Assembly (NCBI RefSeq): GCF_003116035.1
Contig: NZ_LGQW01000015.1
Coordinates: 1,557,876 to 1,621,875 of the forward strand
Direction of reading: 5' to 3'
Length of the DNA: 64,000 bases
Source: Azospirillum sp. TSH64
GTDB taxonomy: Bacteria > Pseudomonadota > Alphaproteobacteria > Azospirillales > Azospirillaceae
Shown: piece after piece, positions 56,473-64,000 of the stretch
How the letters are laid out: each line of letters starts with the position of its first letter
Position numbering within the stretch: the stretch's first letter is position 1
Made by a program: the position numbers and the translations under genes
Notes under the pieces: generated by a model
The model's input: only the letters and a program-made list of their open reading frames with translations
Told to the model about the DNA's origin: nothing
The model's database searches: none

Positions 56473-56649
56473 ATGTTCGATTTCGATGTCGTCACCGGTC
56501 CCACCCAGCCGCCCCATTGCCATCTCGCCGACGAAGCCGCCGGCCCGGCCGCTTCCGAGTCGGTCCTGCCGCCGGCCAACCTGATCGGCGCTGCGGCCGC
56601 CACCCTGGCCGAGCCGCATACGGCAAACGGAGAAAAGCCGCGATCCTGA
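56473..56649 (+). CDS. Small protein of unknown function behind the attenuator
   Basis: A 58-residue peptide starting MFDFDVVTGPTQPPHC, Ala/Pro-rich, no recognised family. GAGAGG lies six bases before the ATG. It starts 96 bases after the attenuator terminator and is the only ORF directly behind it, so its expression could depend on readthrough. A CGATCC/GGATCG hairpin overlaps its stop. Confidence 0.45.
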   Translation: MFDFDVVTGPTQPPHCHLADEAAGPAASESVLPPANLIGAAAATLAEPHTANGEKPRS

Positions 56650-56871
56650 TGCGGATCGGGCCGCCGACCGTGGCGTGCAGGGTCCGCATCCCAGCTTTCG
56701 ACCAAAAAAATCACGAATCCTACCTATGTTCGGCCGGCTGTTGTCGTATACTCCCTTTGGGCAGACGTGTCCGGGTGGCGGCTCAGCCGGCCGCACTCTT
56801 GTTGGCAGGTCCTCGCCGACGTCCGTGTCGGGATGGGCGCGATGGTCGGATCGGAAGAAGGATGACGAATC

Positions 56872-57570
56872 ATGGCGGATGATGCTCTCTCAGGCGTCAA
56901 CTCTATGGTCTCCAGCCTCAACGCGTCGATCAACAACGCGGTGGAGGCCATCAAGAAGTCGCAGAGCAATCAGGCTGTCGGCGACGTCAAGGAATACTCC
57001 AAGACGGTCAAGAAGTCGGCGCAGACCACCACGGCTGGCGCCACCGACATCGGCGTGCTTGCCAAGAACACCACCCGCCTGAACGTCGCCAGCACCCTGG
57101 CGCCGAACGACAAGGTCGATTTCTACAAGTTCAAGGTCGTCCAGAAGGGCGAGATGACCATGGGGCAGGTCGGCGACGACGGCCTGCGCGTCCAGGTGAT
57201 GAACAGGCTCGGCCGCGTGGTGGCCGACAGCGATCCGAAGGCCGGCGACGATTACAAGGCCTTCAAGCAGTTGCAGGCCGGCAACCTGACGGTCGACAAG
57301 GGCGACTACACCCTGCGCGTGAGCCGCGAAAAGGGCCAGTCGGACAAGGACCCGAAGAATTACGCCATGCAGCTGGTCATGGGGAATTACAGCCAGGATT
57401 ACGACACGGTCGCCAAGCAGCCGGCCAAGGGTGACACCGGGCAGTCGCTCACCACCGGGCAGCAGGCGACGCTCGACGGGCTGAACCAGGCCATCAGCAG
57501 CATGAACTCCATCCCCACCGGACAGACCGGCACCCAGAAACTGATGGGCAGCTTCAGCCTGTTCGTGTGA
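56872..57570 (+). CDS. Unknown protein with PPC-like beta domain
   Basis: A 232-residue protein without signal peptide. Residues 1-60 are a Ser/Lys/Ala-rich helix (MVSSLNASINNAVEAIKKSQ) followed by Thr/Ala-rich sequence. Residues about 68-165 (RLNVASTLAPNDKVDFYKFK, GEMTMGQVGDDGLRVQVMNR, LTVDKGDYTLRVSR) look like a bacterial pre-peptidase C-terminal (PPC) beta-sandwich. A Gly/Gln/Thr-rich tail ends in GSFSLFV. No Cys. The tail and the absence of a signal peptide would allow non-classical secretion, for example by a type I or flagellar-type system, but this is speculation. AAGGA lies ten bases before the ATG. Confidence 0.7.
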   Translation: MADDALSGVNSMVSSLNASINNAVEAIKKSQSNQAVGDVKEYSKTVKKSAQTTTAGATDIGVLAKNTTRLNVASTLAPNDKVDFYKFKVVQKGEMTMGQVGDDGLRVQVMNRLGRVVADSDPKAGDDYKAFKQLQAGNLTVDKGDYTLRVSREKGQSDKDPKNYAMQLVMGNYSQDYDTVAKQPAKGDTGQSLTTGQQATLDGLNQAISSMNSIPTGQTGTQKLMGSFSLFV

Positions 57571-57593
57571 CGCTGGGCGTTGGGCCCTGCGCC

Positions 57594-58247
57594 ATGACGG
57601 AACTGTGCTATGACGGAGCGGAGCCGATCCGTTTCGGAGCCAAGATTTTGCCGTCCATCACGCGCCTGAGCCCCGCCGACCATCGCCGCGTTCCCTGGAA
57701 GAACGGTGGCGGCGTCACCACCGAGCTGGCGATGGAAGCGGCCGCCGATGGCCGCCCCGATGGCCGTTTCGTCTGGCGCGTCAGCATCGCCGACGTGGTC
57801 GAACCCGGTCCCTTTTCCGCCTTTTCCGGTTATGATCGTCTGATCGCCGTGGTGGAAGGCGACGGCATGCGCCTGTCGGTCGATGGCGCCCCGCCGGTCG
57901 AGCGCCGCCGCCTGGACCCCGCCTTCGCCTTTCCCGGCGAGGCCCCGGTGTGGTGCGAGCCGACGGCCGGTCCGATCCGCGACGTCAACCTGATGCTCGA
58001 CCGGGCGTCTGCGGCCGGCATGTTGACCCTGCTGTCCGGCTCCGCCGCGCAAAGGGCCAATGTGCACCGGGCCGAAGCCGATGTGATTCTGGTCCACGCC
58101 CTTGCCGGCATGCTGACGGTAACGCCCGAGGACGGGGAGGCGCTGACGGTTCCCGCCGGCCACAGCCTGCTCCTGCATGGCGCGGCGGCGCTGGTGGAGG
58201 CGCCGGACGGGGCGGAGGGCGTCTGTGCCGAGGTGTGGCGCCGTTAG
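57594..58247 (+). CDS. HutD family protein
   Basis: A 217-residue cupin-like protein of the HutD/Ves family: RRVPWKNGGGVTTELAME, FVWRVSIADVVEPGPFSAFSGYDRLIAVVEGDGMRLSVDG, and GPIRDVNLMLDRASAAG. HutD is found with histidine-utilisation genes and is proposed to limit urocanate or formamide build-up; Ves is its relative in E. coli. No hut genes are here. The ATG at 57594 is chosen over a GTG at 57567 that overlaps the upstream stop. Its end overlaps the convergent glycosidase end by four bases. Confidence 0.88.
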   Translation: MTELCYDGAEPIRFGAKILPSITRLSPADHRRVPWKNGGGVTTELAMEAAADGRPDGRFVWRVSIADVVEPGPFSAFSGYDRLIAVVEGDGMRLSVDGAPPVERRRLDPAFAFPGEAPVWCEPTAGPIRDVNLMLDRASAAGMLTLLSGSAAQRANVHRAEADVILVHALAGMLTVTPEDGEALTVPAGHSLLLHGAAALVEAPDGAEGVCAEVWRR

Positions 58248-59590
58248 GACTTCGCCGCCCGGATCAGCTCCGCATACCAGCGCGCCGAGTCCTTGCATGT
58301 GCGGGCCAGGGTCTGGAAATCGACGTGGACGATGCCGAAGCGTTGGCCGTAGCCGCTGCCCCACTCGAAATTGTCCAGCAGCGACCAGACGAAATAGCCG
58401 CGCACGTCGGCACCCTGGGCCATCGCGTCGCGCATCGCGGCGTTGTAGATGGTCAGGTAATTGATGCGGTGCGGGTCATGCACGGCCCCGTCCGGGCTGA
58501 CGGTGTCGCTGCCGCCGCAGCCGTTCTCCGTCACCACGATGGGCAGGCGGTAGCGGCGCTGGATGGTCAGCAGCTCGTCCCGGAAGGCGTCGGGGAAGAT
58601 GGCCCAGCCGACGCCGTGGGTCGGCTGGTCGGCCGGCGCGTCGCCCCAGCCATAGCCCCAGGTGCGGGCCGGATCGGCCTTGGCGAAGATCGGGCCGTAA
58701 TGGTTCAGCCCGAACCAGTCCACCGGCCGGGCGATACGCGCCATGTCGCCGGGCCGGACATGGGGCTCGATGGCGGCGGCGGTCTGCGGCGGGTAGTGGC
58801 CCAGGATCTGCGGGTCGCAGAAGACCAGATTCCAATGCTCGTCCAGCAATGCCGCGGCGGCGCGGTTCTCCGGCGTGTCGGTTTCCGGGATCACGACCTG
58901 ACGGTTGTGGATGGCGCCGATGGAGGCGCCCGGCACCATGTCGCGCAGCACGTCCACCCCGGCGCCATGGGCGAGGTTGACATGGTGGATGGCGCGCAGA
59001 TGCTGCGCCCGGTCGACGATTCCCGGCGCAGCCCAGGGAATCGCATAGCCGAACAGGGTGAAGACCGAGAATTCGTTGAAGGTGATCCAGCGCTTCACCC
59101 GGTCGCCGTAGCGCCGGGCGCAGAGTGCCGCGTAGTCGGCGTACCAGCCGGCGCAGTCGCGCGACGACCAGCCGCCCAGATCCTGCAAGGCCTGCGGCAA
59201 ATCCCAGTGATAGAGGCACAGCCAGGGCTCGATGCCCGACTCCCGAAGCCGGTCGATCAGCCGGTCGTAGAAGTCCAGCCCCGCCCCGTTCACCGCCCCC
59301 TTGCCGCGCGGCATCACCCTGGGCCAGGAAACGGAGAAGCGGTAGGCATCGACGCCCAGCCCCTTCATCAGGGCCACATCCTCCGGCATGCGGTGATAGT
59401 GGTCGCAGGCGACGTCGCCGGTGTCGCCGTTCACCACCCCGCCCTGGGTGCGGCAGCGCACGTCCCAAATACTGGCGCCACGCCCGTCCTCGGCAGCGGC
59501 TCCTTCGATCTGGTAGGCGGAGGTGGAAACGCCCCAGACGAAGCCCGGCGGGTACAGGGTGGGTGGAGTTGGGGAGGGCCGGTCGGTCAT
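58244..59590 (-). CDS. GH1 beta-glucosidase
   Basis: A 448-residue cytoplasmic glycoside hydrolase family 1 enzyme. FVWGVSTSAYQIEGA opens the barrel; the acid/base Glu is in WITFNEFSVF and the nucleophile Glu in VVTENGCGG; YRFSVSWPRVMPRGKG and FVWSLLDNFEWGSGYGQRFG complete the signature. It cleaves beta-glucosides, possibly cellobiose or plant glucosides. It starts two bases after the stop of the ACP-like gene, so the two are co-transcribed, an unusual pairing. Confidence 0.96.
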   Translation of the reverse strand: MTDRPSPTPPTLYPPGFVWGVSTSAYQIEGAAAEDGRGASIWDVRCRTQGGVVNGDTGDVACDHYHRMPEDVALMKGLGVDAYRFSVSWPRVMPRGKGAVNGAGLDFYDRLIDRLRESGIEPWLCLYHWDLPQALQDLGGWSSRDCAGWYADYAALCARRYGDRVKRWITFNEFSVFTLFGYAIPWAAPGIVDRAQHLRAIHHVNLAHGAGVDVLRDMVPGASIGAIHNRQVVIPETDTPENRAAAALLDEHWNLVFCDPQILGHYPPQTAAAIEPHVRPGDMARIARPVDWFGLNHYGPIFAKADPARTWGYGWGDAPADQPTHGVGWAIFPDAFRDELLTIQRRYRLPIVVTENGCGGSDTVSPDGAVHDPHRINYLTIYNAAMRDAMAQGADVRGYFVWSLLDNFEWGSGYGQRFGIVHVDFQTLARTCKDSARWYAELIRAAKS

Positions 59591-59592
59591 CG

Positions 59593-59931
59593 TCAGGCTG
59601 CGATCTGGTTGATGCTGCGGCAGCGGGCCTCGAAGGCGTCGGAGATGAATTCCGGGCGCTTGTAATAGCCCTTGATCCAGCTCGCCAGCAGGCAGAGCTC
59701 CTCCAGCTTCACCAGCTCGTCCAGCGTCCCGTCGGGAAAGCGGATGGCGAAGCTCTCGGCGATGTATTCCAGCACCTGCTCGACCTGGTCGATGGACAGC
59801 TGGATGTCGGTCTCCAGCGTCGCATTGCGGGTCAGCAGAGCCTCGTCGACCCCATACTCGTCGCGGATCAGCTTCACGATCCAACGGAACATGTGCATCC
59901 AGTTGGATACACCCTCGATCGACTTGCTCAT
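59593..59931 (-). CDS. Acyl-carrier-protein-like small protein
   Basis: A 112-residue acidic helical protein. Residues about 16-80 resemble an acyl carrier domain: WIVKLIRDEYGVDEALLTRNATLETDI then LSIDQVEQVLEYIAESFAIRFPD. Ser46 aligns with the phosphopantetheine Ser, but the usual DSL is LSI, so modification is doubtful. The C-terminus is an extra helix with two cysteines. It lies two bases ahead of the GH1 gene. It may be a DUF1493-like relative or a partner that has lost the carrier role. Confidence 0.6.
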   Translation of the reverse strand: MSKSIEGVSNWMHMFRWIVKLIRDEYGVDEALLTRNATLETDIQLSIDQVEQVLEYIAESFAIRFPDGTLDELVKLEELCLLASWIKGYYKRPEFISDAFEARCRSINQIAA

Positions 59932-60200
59932 CGCGACGCTCGGCTTCGGTTGCGCGAAAGGGGTATGCGGCAGCGACTGTACGCACGGATCGTTAAAGAA
60001 TAACGCAGTCCCCGTCGGGGTCTCCAGCCGGGCGCGGCAATAAACCGCGCGGCTTTTGCCACCTGTGCGGGCAGCGGCGCCATGGATTTGCCCAGGCATT
60101 GTGCAGTGGCGGGCGGGGATACGGCCGGAAGCCGCCATCCGCCAGGGCGGCACGCCCCATGCAGAACGAAGCCGACCGATTGCAGAGCGAGGCTTCCGCC

Positions 60201-61565
60201 ATGAAAAGCGCCGCCACCCCCGATGTCCATCCCGTCGACGAGGTTCTGGCGCCTTGGCGGCTGCTGGCGCTGGGTCTGCAGCATGTGCTGGTGATGTATG
60301 CGGGGGCCATCGCGGTGCCGCTGATCGTCGGCGGCGCCCTGAAGCTGCCGAAGGACCAGATCGCCATGCTGATCAACGCCGACCTGTTCGCCTGCGGCGT
60401 GGTCACGCTGATCCAGGCGGTGGGGGTCTGGCGATTCGGCATCCGGCTGCCGGTGATGATGGGCGTCACCTTCGCCGCCGTCGGCCCGATGGTGGCGATG
60501 GCGACCAACCCGTCGCTCGGGCTGCTGGGCATCTACGGCGCGGTGATCGGGTCGGGCATCTTCGCCATCCTGGCCGCCCCGCTGGTCGGCCGGCTGCTGC
60601 CGCTGTTCCCGCCGGTGGTGACCGGCAGCGTCATCGCCATCATCGGCGTCTCGCTGATGCGGGTGGGTGTCGGCTGGGCCGGCGGCGGGGTCGGCAATCC
60701 GCGATTCGGCGACCCCGCCTTCCTGGGCGTGGCGGCCTTCGTGCTGCTGACGATCCTGGCGCTGATGAAGCATGGCCGCGGATTCGTCCGCAACGTCGCG
60801 GTGCTGCTGGGTCTGGTGGCCGGGATGGTGCTGGCGATGGTGCTGGGCATGGTCGATTTCAAAGGGCTGGGGGAGGCGCCGTGGGTGGCGCTGGTCCAGC
60901 CCTTCCAGTTCGGCATGCCGGTGTTCGATCCGGTCGCCATCCTGACCATGTCGCTGGTGATGATCGTGGTGATGATCGAGTCGACGGGCATGTTCCTGGC
61001 CGTCGGCGACATGGTCGGCCGTCCGGTGAGCCGCGAGGATCTGGTCCGCGGCCTGCGCACCGACGGGCTGGGCACGCTGATCGGCGGCGTCTTCAACACC
61101 TTCCCCTACACCTCCTTCTCGCAGAATGTCGGGCTGGTCGGAGTGACCGGCGTGCGCAGCCGCTGGGTGTGTGCTGCAGGCGGGCTGATCCTGCTGCTGC
61201 TTGGGCTGCTGCCGAAGCTTGCCCATGTGGTGGCGTCGGTGCCGGCCTTCGTGCTGGGCGGGGCCGGGCTGGTGATGTTCGGCATGGTGGCGGCGACCGG
61301 CGTGAAGATCCTGGCGCAGGTCGATTTCGCCGGCCGGCGCGAGAATTTGATCGTCGTGGCGGTCAGCGTCGGCGTCGGGCTGATCCCGCTGGTGTCCGAC
61401 AAGTTCTTCTCGCAGATGCCGGCCTTCCTGTCGCCGCTTCTGCACAGCGGCATCCTGCTCGGCACCCTGACCGCGGTGGCGCTGAACTGGTACTTCAACG
61501 GGCTGGCGAGTGCCGACCGCGCCCGCCACGACGTCGCGGCAGCCGCGCAGGGGGTGGAGGCTTAA
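60201..61565 (+). CDS. NCS2 nucleobase permease (uracil/xanthine type)
   Basis: A 454-residue proton-coupled permease of the NCS2 family, about 14 helices. Motifs: LQHVLVMYAGAIAVPLIVGGAL, the helix-8 Glu in VMIVVMIESTGMFLAVGD and the QNVGLVGVTGVRSRWV signature after FNTFPYTSFS, which favours xanthine/urate transporters over uracil (inference). An upstream ATG at 60159 would add 14 residues. It appears monocistronic; no purine riboswitch was seen. The last four bases overlap the convergent exporter gene. Confidence 0.92.
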   Translation: MKSAATPDVHPVDEVLAPWRLLALGLQHVLVMYAGAIAVPLIVGGALKLPKDQIAMLINADLFACGVVTLIQAVGVWRFGIRLPVMMGVTFAAVGPMVAMATNPSLGLLGIYGAVIGSGIFAILAAPLVGRLLPLFPPVVTGSVIAIIGVSLMRVGVGWAGGGVGNPRFGDPAFLGVAAFVLLTILALMKHGRGFVRNVAVLLGLVAGMVLAMVLGMVDFKGLGEAPWVALVQPFQFGMPVFDPVAILTMSLVMIVVMIESTGMFLAVGDMVGRPVSREDLVRGLRTDGLGTLIGGVFNTFPYTSFSQNVGLVGVTGVRSRWVCAAGGLILLLLGLLPKLAHVVASVPAFVLGGAGLVMFGMVAATGVKILAQVDFAGRRENLIVVAVSVGVGLIPLVSDKFFSQMPAFLSPLLHSGILLGTLTAVALNWYFNGLASADRARHDVAAAAQGVEA

Positions 61566-62488
61566 GCCTTCCCCCGCAGCAGGTCCTTGCTGGCGAGCAG
61601 CGATCCGCCGGCGATCAGGGCGCAGGACACCCAGATGATGCCTGAATTGGGGGCGAGGCCGAACAGGACCAGCAGCAGGGTCGACAGCAGGGGCGCCAGA
61701 TAGGACAGCGCCCCCAGCGCCCGGATGTCGCCATGGCGCACGCCATAATCCCAGACGAAGAAGGCCGCACCCACCGGTCCCAACCCCAGCAGAAGCATCG
61801 CGCCCCAGCCGGCGGCGCTGTCCGGCCACACCGTCCGTTCCAGGGCCAGATGGCAGAGCAGCGACAGGATCGCCGTGACGAGGCAGAAGGCGCTGACCGC
61901 GTCGGTCGGCGCCTCGCCGATCTGGCCCAGCCGGCGGCGCAGCACCGAATAGCCGGCCCAGGTGACGGCGCTGCCGAGTGCCGCGGCATAGCCCGGCAGA
62001 TGCGCCGGGTCGATGGAAAATCCGCCCCCGCCGCCGCGGGCGATCAGCAGTGCGGTACCCGCCAGCCCGGCGACGGCGCCGCCGACATGCCACACCCGCA
62101 GCTGCTCGCCCGGCAGCAGGGCGGAGAACAGCACGATCAGCAGCGGCCACAGATAGTTGATCAGGTTGGCCTCCACCGGCGGGGCCGCCTGCAAGGCCAT
62201 GAAATAGAGGAAATGGAAGCCGAACAGCCCGCCGACCCCCAGCGCCCAGGCCGCGACCGGCTGGCGGAAATAGCGCAGCGGGTTGTCGCCGCGGGATGCG
62301 GTCCAGCAACTGCCGACCAGGAAGGCCAGCAGGAAGGAGGTCGCCACCAGCTGGAACGGCGGCACCATGGCGGCCAGCGTCGCCAGCGGGGCCAGCGTCG
62401 CCCACAGCAGGATGGCGATGAAGCCGACCAAAGTGGCGCGGTTGGATGAGCGGCGGTCGGGCAGGGTGGCGGTGGAGGAGGCGGTCAT
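61562..62488 (-). CDS. EamA family exporter, YddG-like
   Basis: A 308-residue drug/metabolite superfamily exporter with ten helices. The opening LVGFIAILLWATLAPLATLA, LYFMALQAAPPVEANLINYLWPLLIVLFSAL and FFVWDYGVRHGDIRALGALSYLAPLLSTLLL match YddG, which exports aromatic and other amino acids. The substrate is inferred from that resemblance. Single gene. Confidence 0.88.
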   Translation of the reverse strand: MTASSTATLPDRRSSNRATLVGFIAILLWATLAPLATLAAMVPPFQLVATSFLLAFLVGSCWTASRGDNPLRYFRQPVAAWALGVGGLFGFHFLYFMALQAAPPVEANLINYLWPLLIVLFSALLPGEQLRVWHVGGAVAGLAGTALLIARGGGGGFSIDPAHLPGYAAALGSAVTWAGYSVLRRRLGQIGEAPTDAVSAFCLVTAILSLLCHLALERTVWPDSAAGWGAMLLLGLGPVGAAFFVWDYGVRHGDIRALGALSYLAPLLSTLLLVLFGLAPNSGIIWVSCALIAGGSLLASKDLLRGKA

Positions 62489-62603
62489 CGGGTGTATCGG
62501 TCGGTTGACGTCGAGGTGGCGACCATAGCCGGCCGGCGGAGGGCTGTCTTGACCGGACCTCCGCCGCGCATTGACCGAATCTCCGGCCTTAGAAACTCCG
62601 GTC

Positions 62604-64000
62604 TCAGGCCGTCATCGGCAGCGGCTCGGTCCGGGCGAAGGCGGTCATCACCATCGCCTCGGCCGCCTCGGCCGCCAGCGGGCGCGAGATCAGGAAGCCT
62701 TGCAGGCAGTCGCAGCCGGCCTCCGCCAGCCAATGGCGCTGCTCGGCGGTCTCCACCCCCTCCGCCACGGTGGACAGCAGGAGCCGCTGGGCGAGCGCGA
62801 TGACGGTGGAGGCGATGTCGGGGGCATGCGGCAGGTCGTTGACGAAGCTGCGGTCGATCTTCAGCACATCGACCGGCAGCTGGCGCAGATAGGCCAGCGA
62901 GGAATAGCCGGTGCCGAAATCGTCGATGGCGATGCGCACCCCCAACGCCCGCAGCCGGTTCAGCGTCGGCAGATGGTGGCGCACGTCCTTCATGATGACG
63001 GTCTCGGTGATCTCCAGCTCCAGCAGGTTGGGCGGCGTGCCGTGGCGCTGCAACACCTGTTCGACCAGCCGGGCGAAGCCGGGATCGGCAAGCTGGCGGG
63101 CGGAAACGTTGACCGCCACCGGCACCGGGCCGTGGTCGAGCGCCCAGCGGGTCGCGGTACGGCAGGCTTCCTCCAGCACCCAGCGGCCGATCTCGATGAT
63201 CAGGCCGGTGTCTTCGGCGACCGGGATGAAATCGGCGGGCGAGACCGCCGCCCCCTCGTGCCGCCAGCGGATCAGCGCCTCGAAGCCGGTCAGCCGGCCG
63301 CCCGCCGCCTCGATCTTCGGCTGATAGACCAGCTCGAAGGCGCGCGCCGCCACCGCCTCGCGCAGGCCGGATTCCAGCCGCAGCCGGGTCTCCGCCCGGT
63401 CGGTCATCTCGCGGGTGTAGAAGACGAAACGGTCGCCGCCCGCGGCCTTCGCCGCCTGCATCGCGGAATCGGCCATCCGCATCAGGCCGGCGGCGTCCGG
63501 CGCTTTGCCATTCCCTGTCGCAGGATGGACGGCCACGCCGATGCTGGCGGTGAGATGGACGCGGTGCTCGCCCACCTCGCGCAGGGAGGACAGGCCGTCG
63601 AGCAGCCGTTGCGCCACCATCGCCGCCTCGTCCCGGTCGGCGACGCGCTCCAGCACGACCAGGAACTCGTCGCCGCCCAGCCGGCCGACGGTGTCGCAGC
63701 GGCGCACGCTGACGCCCAGCCGGTCCGCCACCCGGCAGAGCAGCAGGTCGCCGATGGCGTGGCCCAGGCTGTCGTTCACCCGCTTGAAGCGGTCGAGGTC
63801 GACATACAGCACGGCCAGTCGGCCGGCATCCGGTTCGCGTGCGCGGTTCGCCAGTTCGATGGCGTGGTCCAGCCGGTCTAGCAGCAGCGCCCGGTTCGCC
63901 AGCCCGGTCAGCGGGCAGCGCGTCGCCAGCCGCCGCAGCTCGTCATGCTCTTGCTCCAGCAGGGTGAGGGTGTGGTTGAAGCGGGCGATGACGAAGCCAA
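62604..64000 (-). CDS. GGDEF-EAL protein, 5' end beyond window
   Basis: The C-terminal 465 residues of a c-di-GMP enzyme read leftward; the start lies outside the window. A GGDEF domain (ATRCPLTGLANRALLLDRL, VDLDRFKRVNDSLGH, RLGGDEFLV) with an intact active site is followed by an EAL domain (TGFEALIRWRH, LLELEITETVIM, IAIDDFGTGYSSLAYL, DVLKIDRSFV, VAEGVET, CDCLQGFLISRPL) with all phosphodiesterase residues. Upstream residues (RFNHTLTLLEQEHDELRRL) form a coiled coil, suggesting an N-terminal sensor. It could be bifunctional. Confidence 0.95.
   Translation of the reverse strand, partial: GFVIARFNHTLTLLEQEHDELRRLATRCPLTGLANRALLLDRLDHAIELANRAREPDAGRLAVLYVDLDRFKRVNDSLGHAIGDLLLCRVADRLGVSVRRCDTVGRLGGDEFLVVLERVADRDEAAMVAQRLLDGLSSLREVGEHRVHLTASIGVAVHPATGNGKAPDAAGLMRMADSAMQAAKAAGGDRFVFYTREMTDRAETRLRLESGLREAVAARAFELVYQPKIEAAGGRLTGFEALIRWRHEGAAVSPADFIPVAEDTGLIIEIGRWVLEEACRTATRWALDHGPVPVAVNVSARQLADPGFARLVEQVLQRHGTPPNLLELEITETVIMKDVRHHLPTLNRLRALGVRIAIDDFGTGYSSLAYLRQLPVDVLKIDRSFVNDLPHAPDIASTVIALAQRLLLSTVAEGVETAEQRHWLAEAGCDCLQGFLISRPLAAEAAEAMVMTAFARTEPLPMTA

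Noticed and set aside
59932-60200. Purine riboswitch before the nucleobase permease
   Set aside because: No conserved three-way junction or core sequence could be found; only a promoter-like region is visible.
59928-62405. An 825-codon minus-strand frame
   Set aside because: Antisense to the NCS2 permease and in the wrong frame of the exporter; His/Gln/Arg-rich without domains.

Overview
The window is GC-rich alphaproteobacterial DNA, most likely from Azospirillum or a close relative in the Rhodospirillales. The evidence is the very high GC, dense overlapping genes with ATGA and TGATG junctions, EcfG-type (GGAAC-N16-CGTT) stress promoters, an RpoE-ChrR photo-oxidative stress locus, a chemoreceptor fused to PilZ, many two-component proteins, and an uptake-hydrogenase maturation cluster. 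Housekeeping genes (dnaE, rimO, purC) point to the main chromosome. I saw no transposase, phage gene, CRISPR array, tRNA or rRNA.

Layout. 1-3085: a periplasmic binding protein and a sensor kinase (cut by the window edge) that look like one sensing unit. 3305-6390: OsmC, three small genes including an HNH nuclease, and rimO preceded by a tiny ORF with a strong ribosome site. 6584-9030: a MarR regulator, then a membrane acyltransferase-like protein and a DUF429 protein co-translated behind dnaE (9030-12521). 12658-14302: a lipoprotein and an EamA exporter. 14414-30741: a signalling island with three sensor kinases (one degenerate), three response regulators (one HD-GYP, one LuxR-type) and a PilZ chemoreceptor, interspersed with a DUF2892 protein, gamma-glutamyltransferase and two small proteins.

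30816-37696 is an RpoE-ChrR regulon. Three promoters share TGATCC-N18-TA spacing. They drive rpoE-chrR itself, a divergent operon (flavin amine oxidase, DUF1365, cyclopropane-fatty-acid-synthase-type methyltransferase, DUF3833) and a converging SDR plus SnoaL-like pair. The content resembles the Rhodobacter singlet-oxygen locus linked to lipid modification. 38110-41973 is a Fur-box-controlled exbB-exbD-tonB-PepSY iron uptake operon. 42023-48680 holds an unknown gene, a purC operon, an Sfp-type transferase, an S41 protease and a polyprenyl-phosphate sugar transferase.

48814-53315 carries hydrogenase maturation genes (hupK-hypB-hypC-hypE, with hypA, hypD and hypF absent) divergent from hupE, with an FNR/FixK box between them. 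53515-56177 has TerC, DUF3618 and BrkB-type membrane proteins. 56209-56376 holds a trp-type attenuator with a leaderless aromatic leader peptide but no biosynthetic gene behind it. The window ends with an unknown domain protein, HutD, a GH1 glycosidase with an ACP-like partner, a nucleobase permease, a YddG-like exporter and a GGDEF-EAL protein cut by the window edge.
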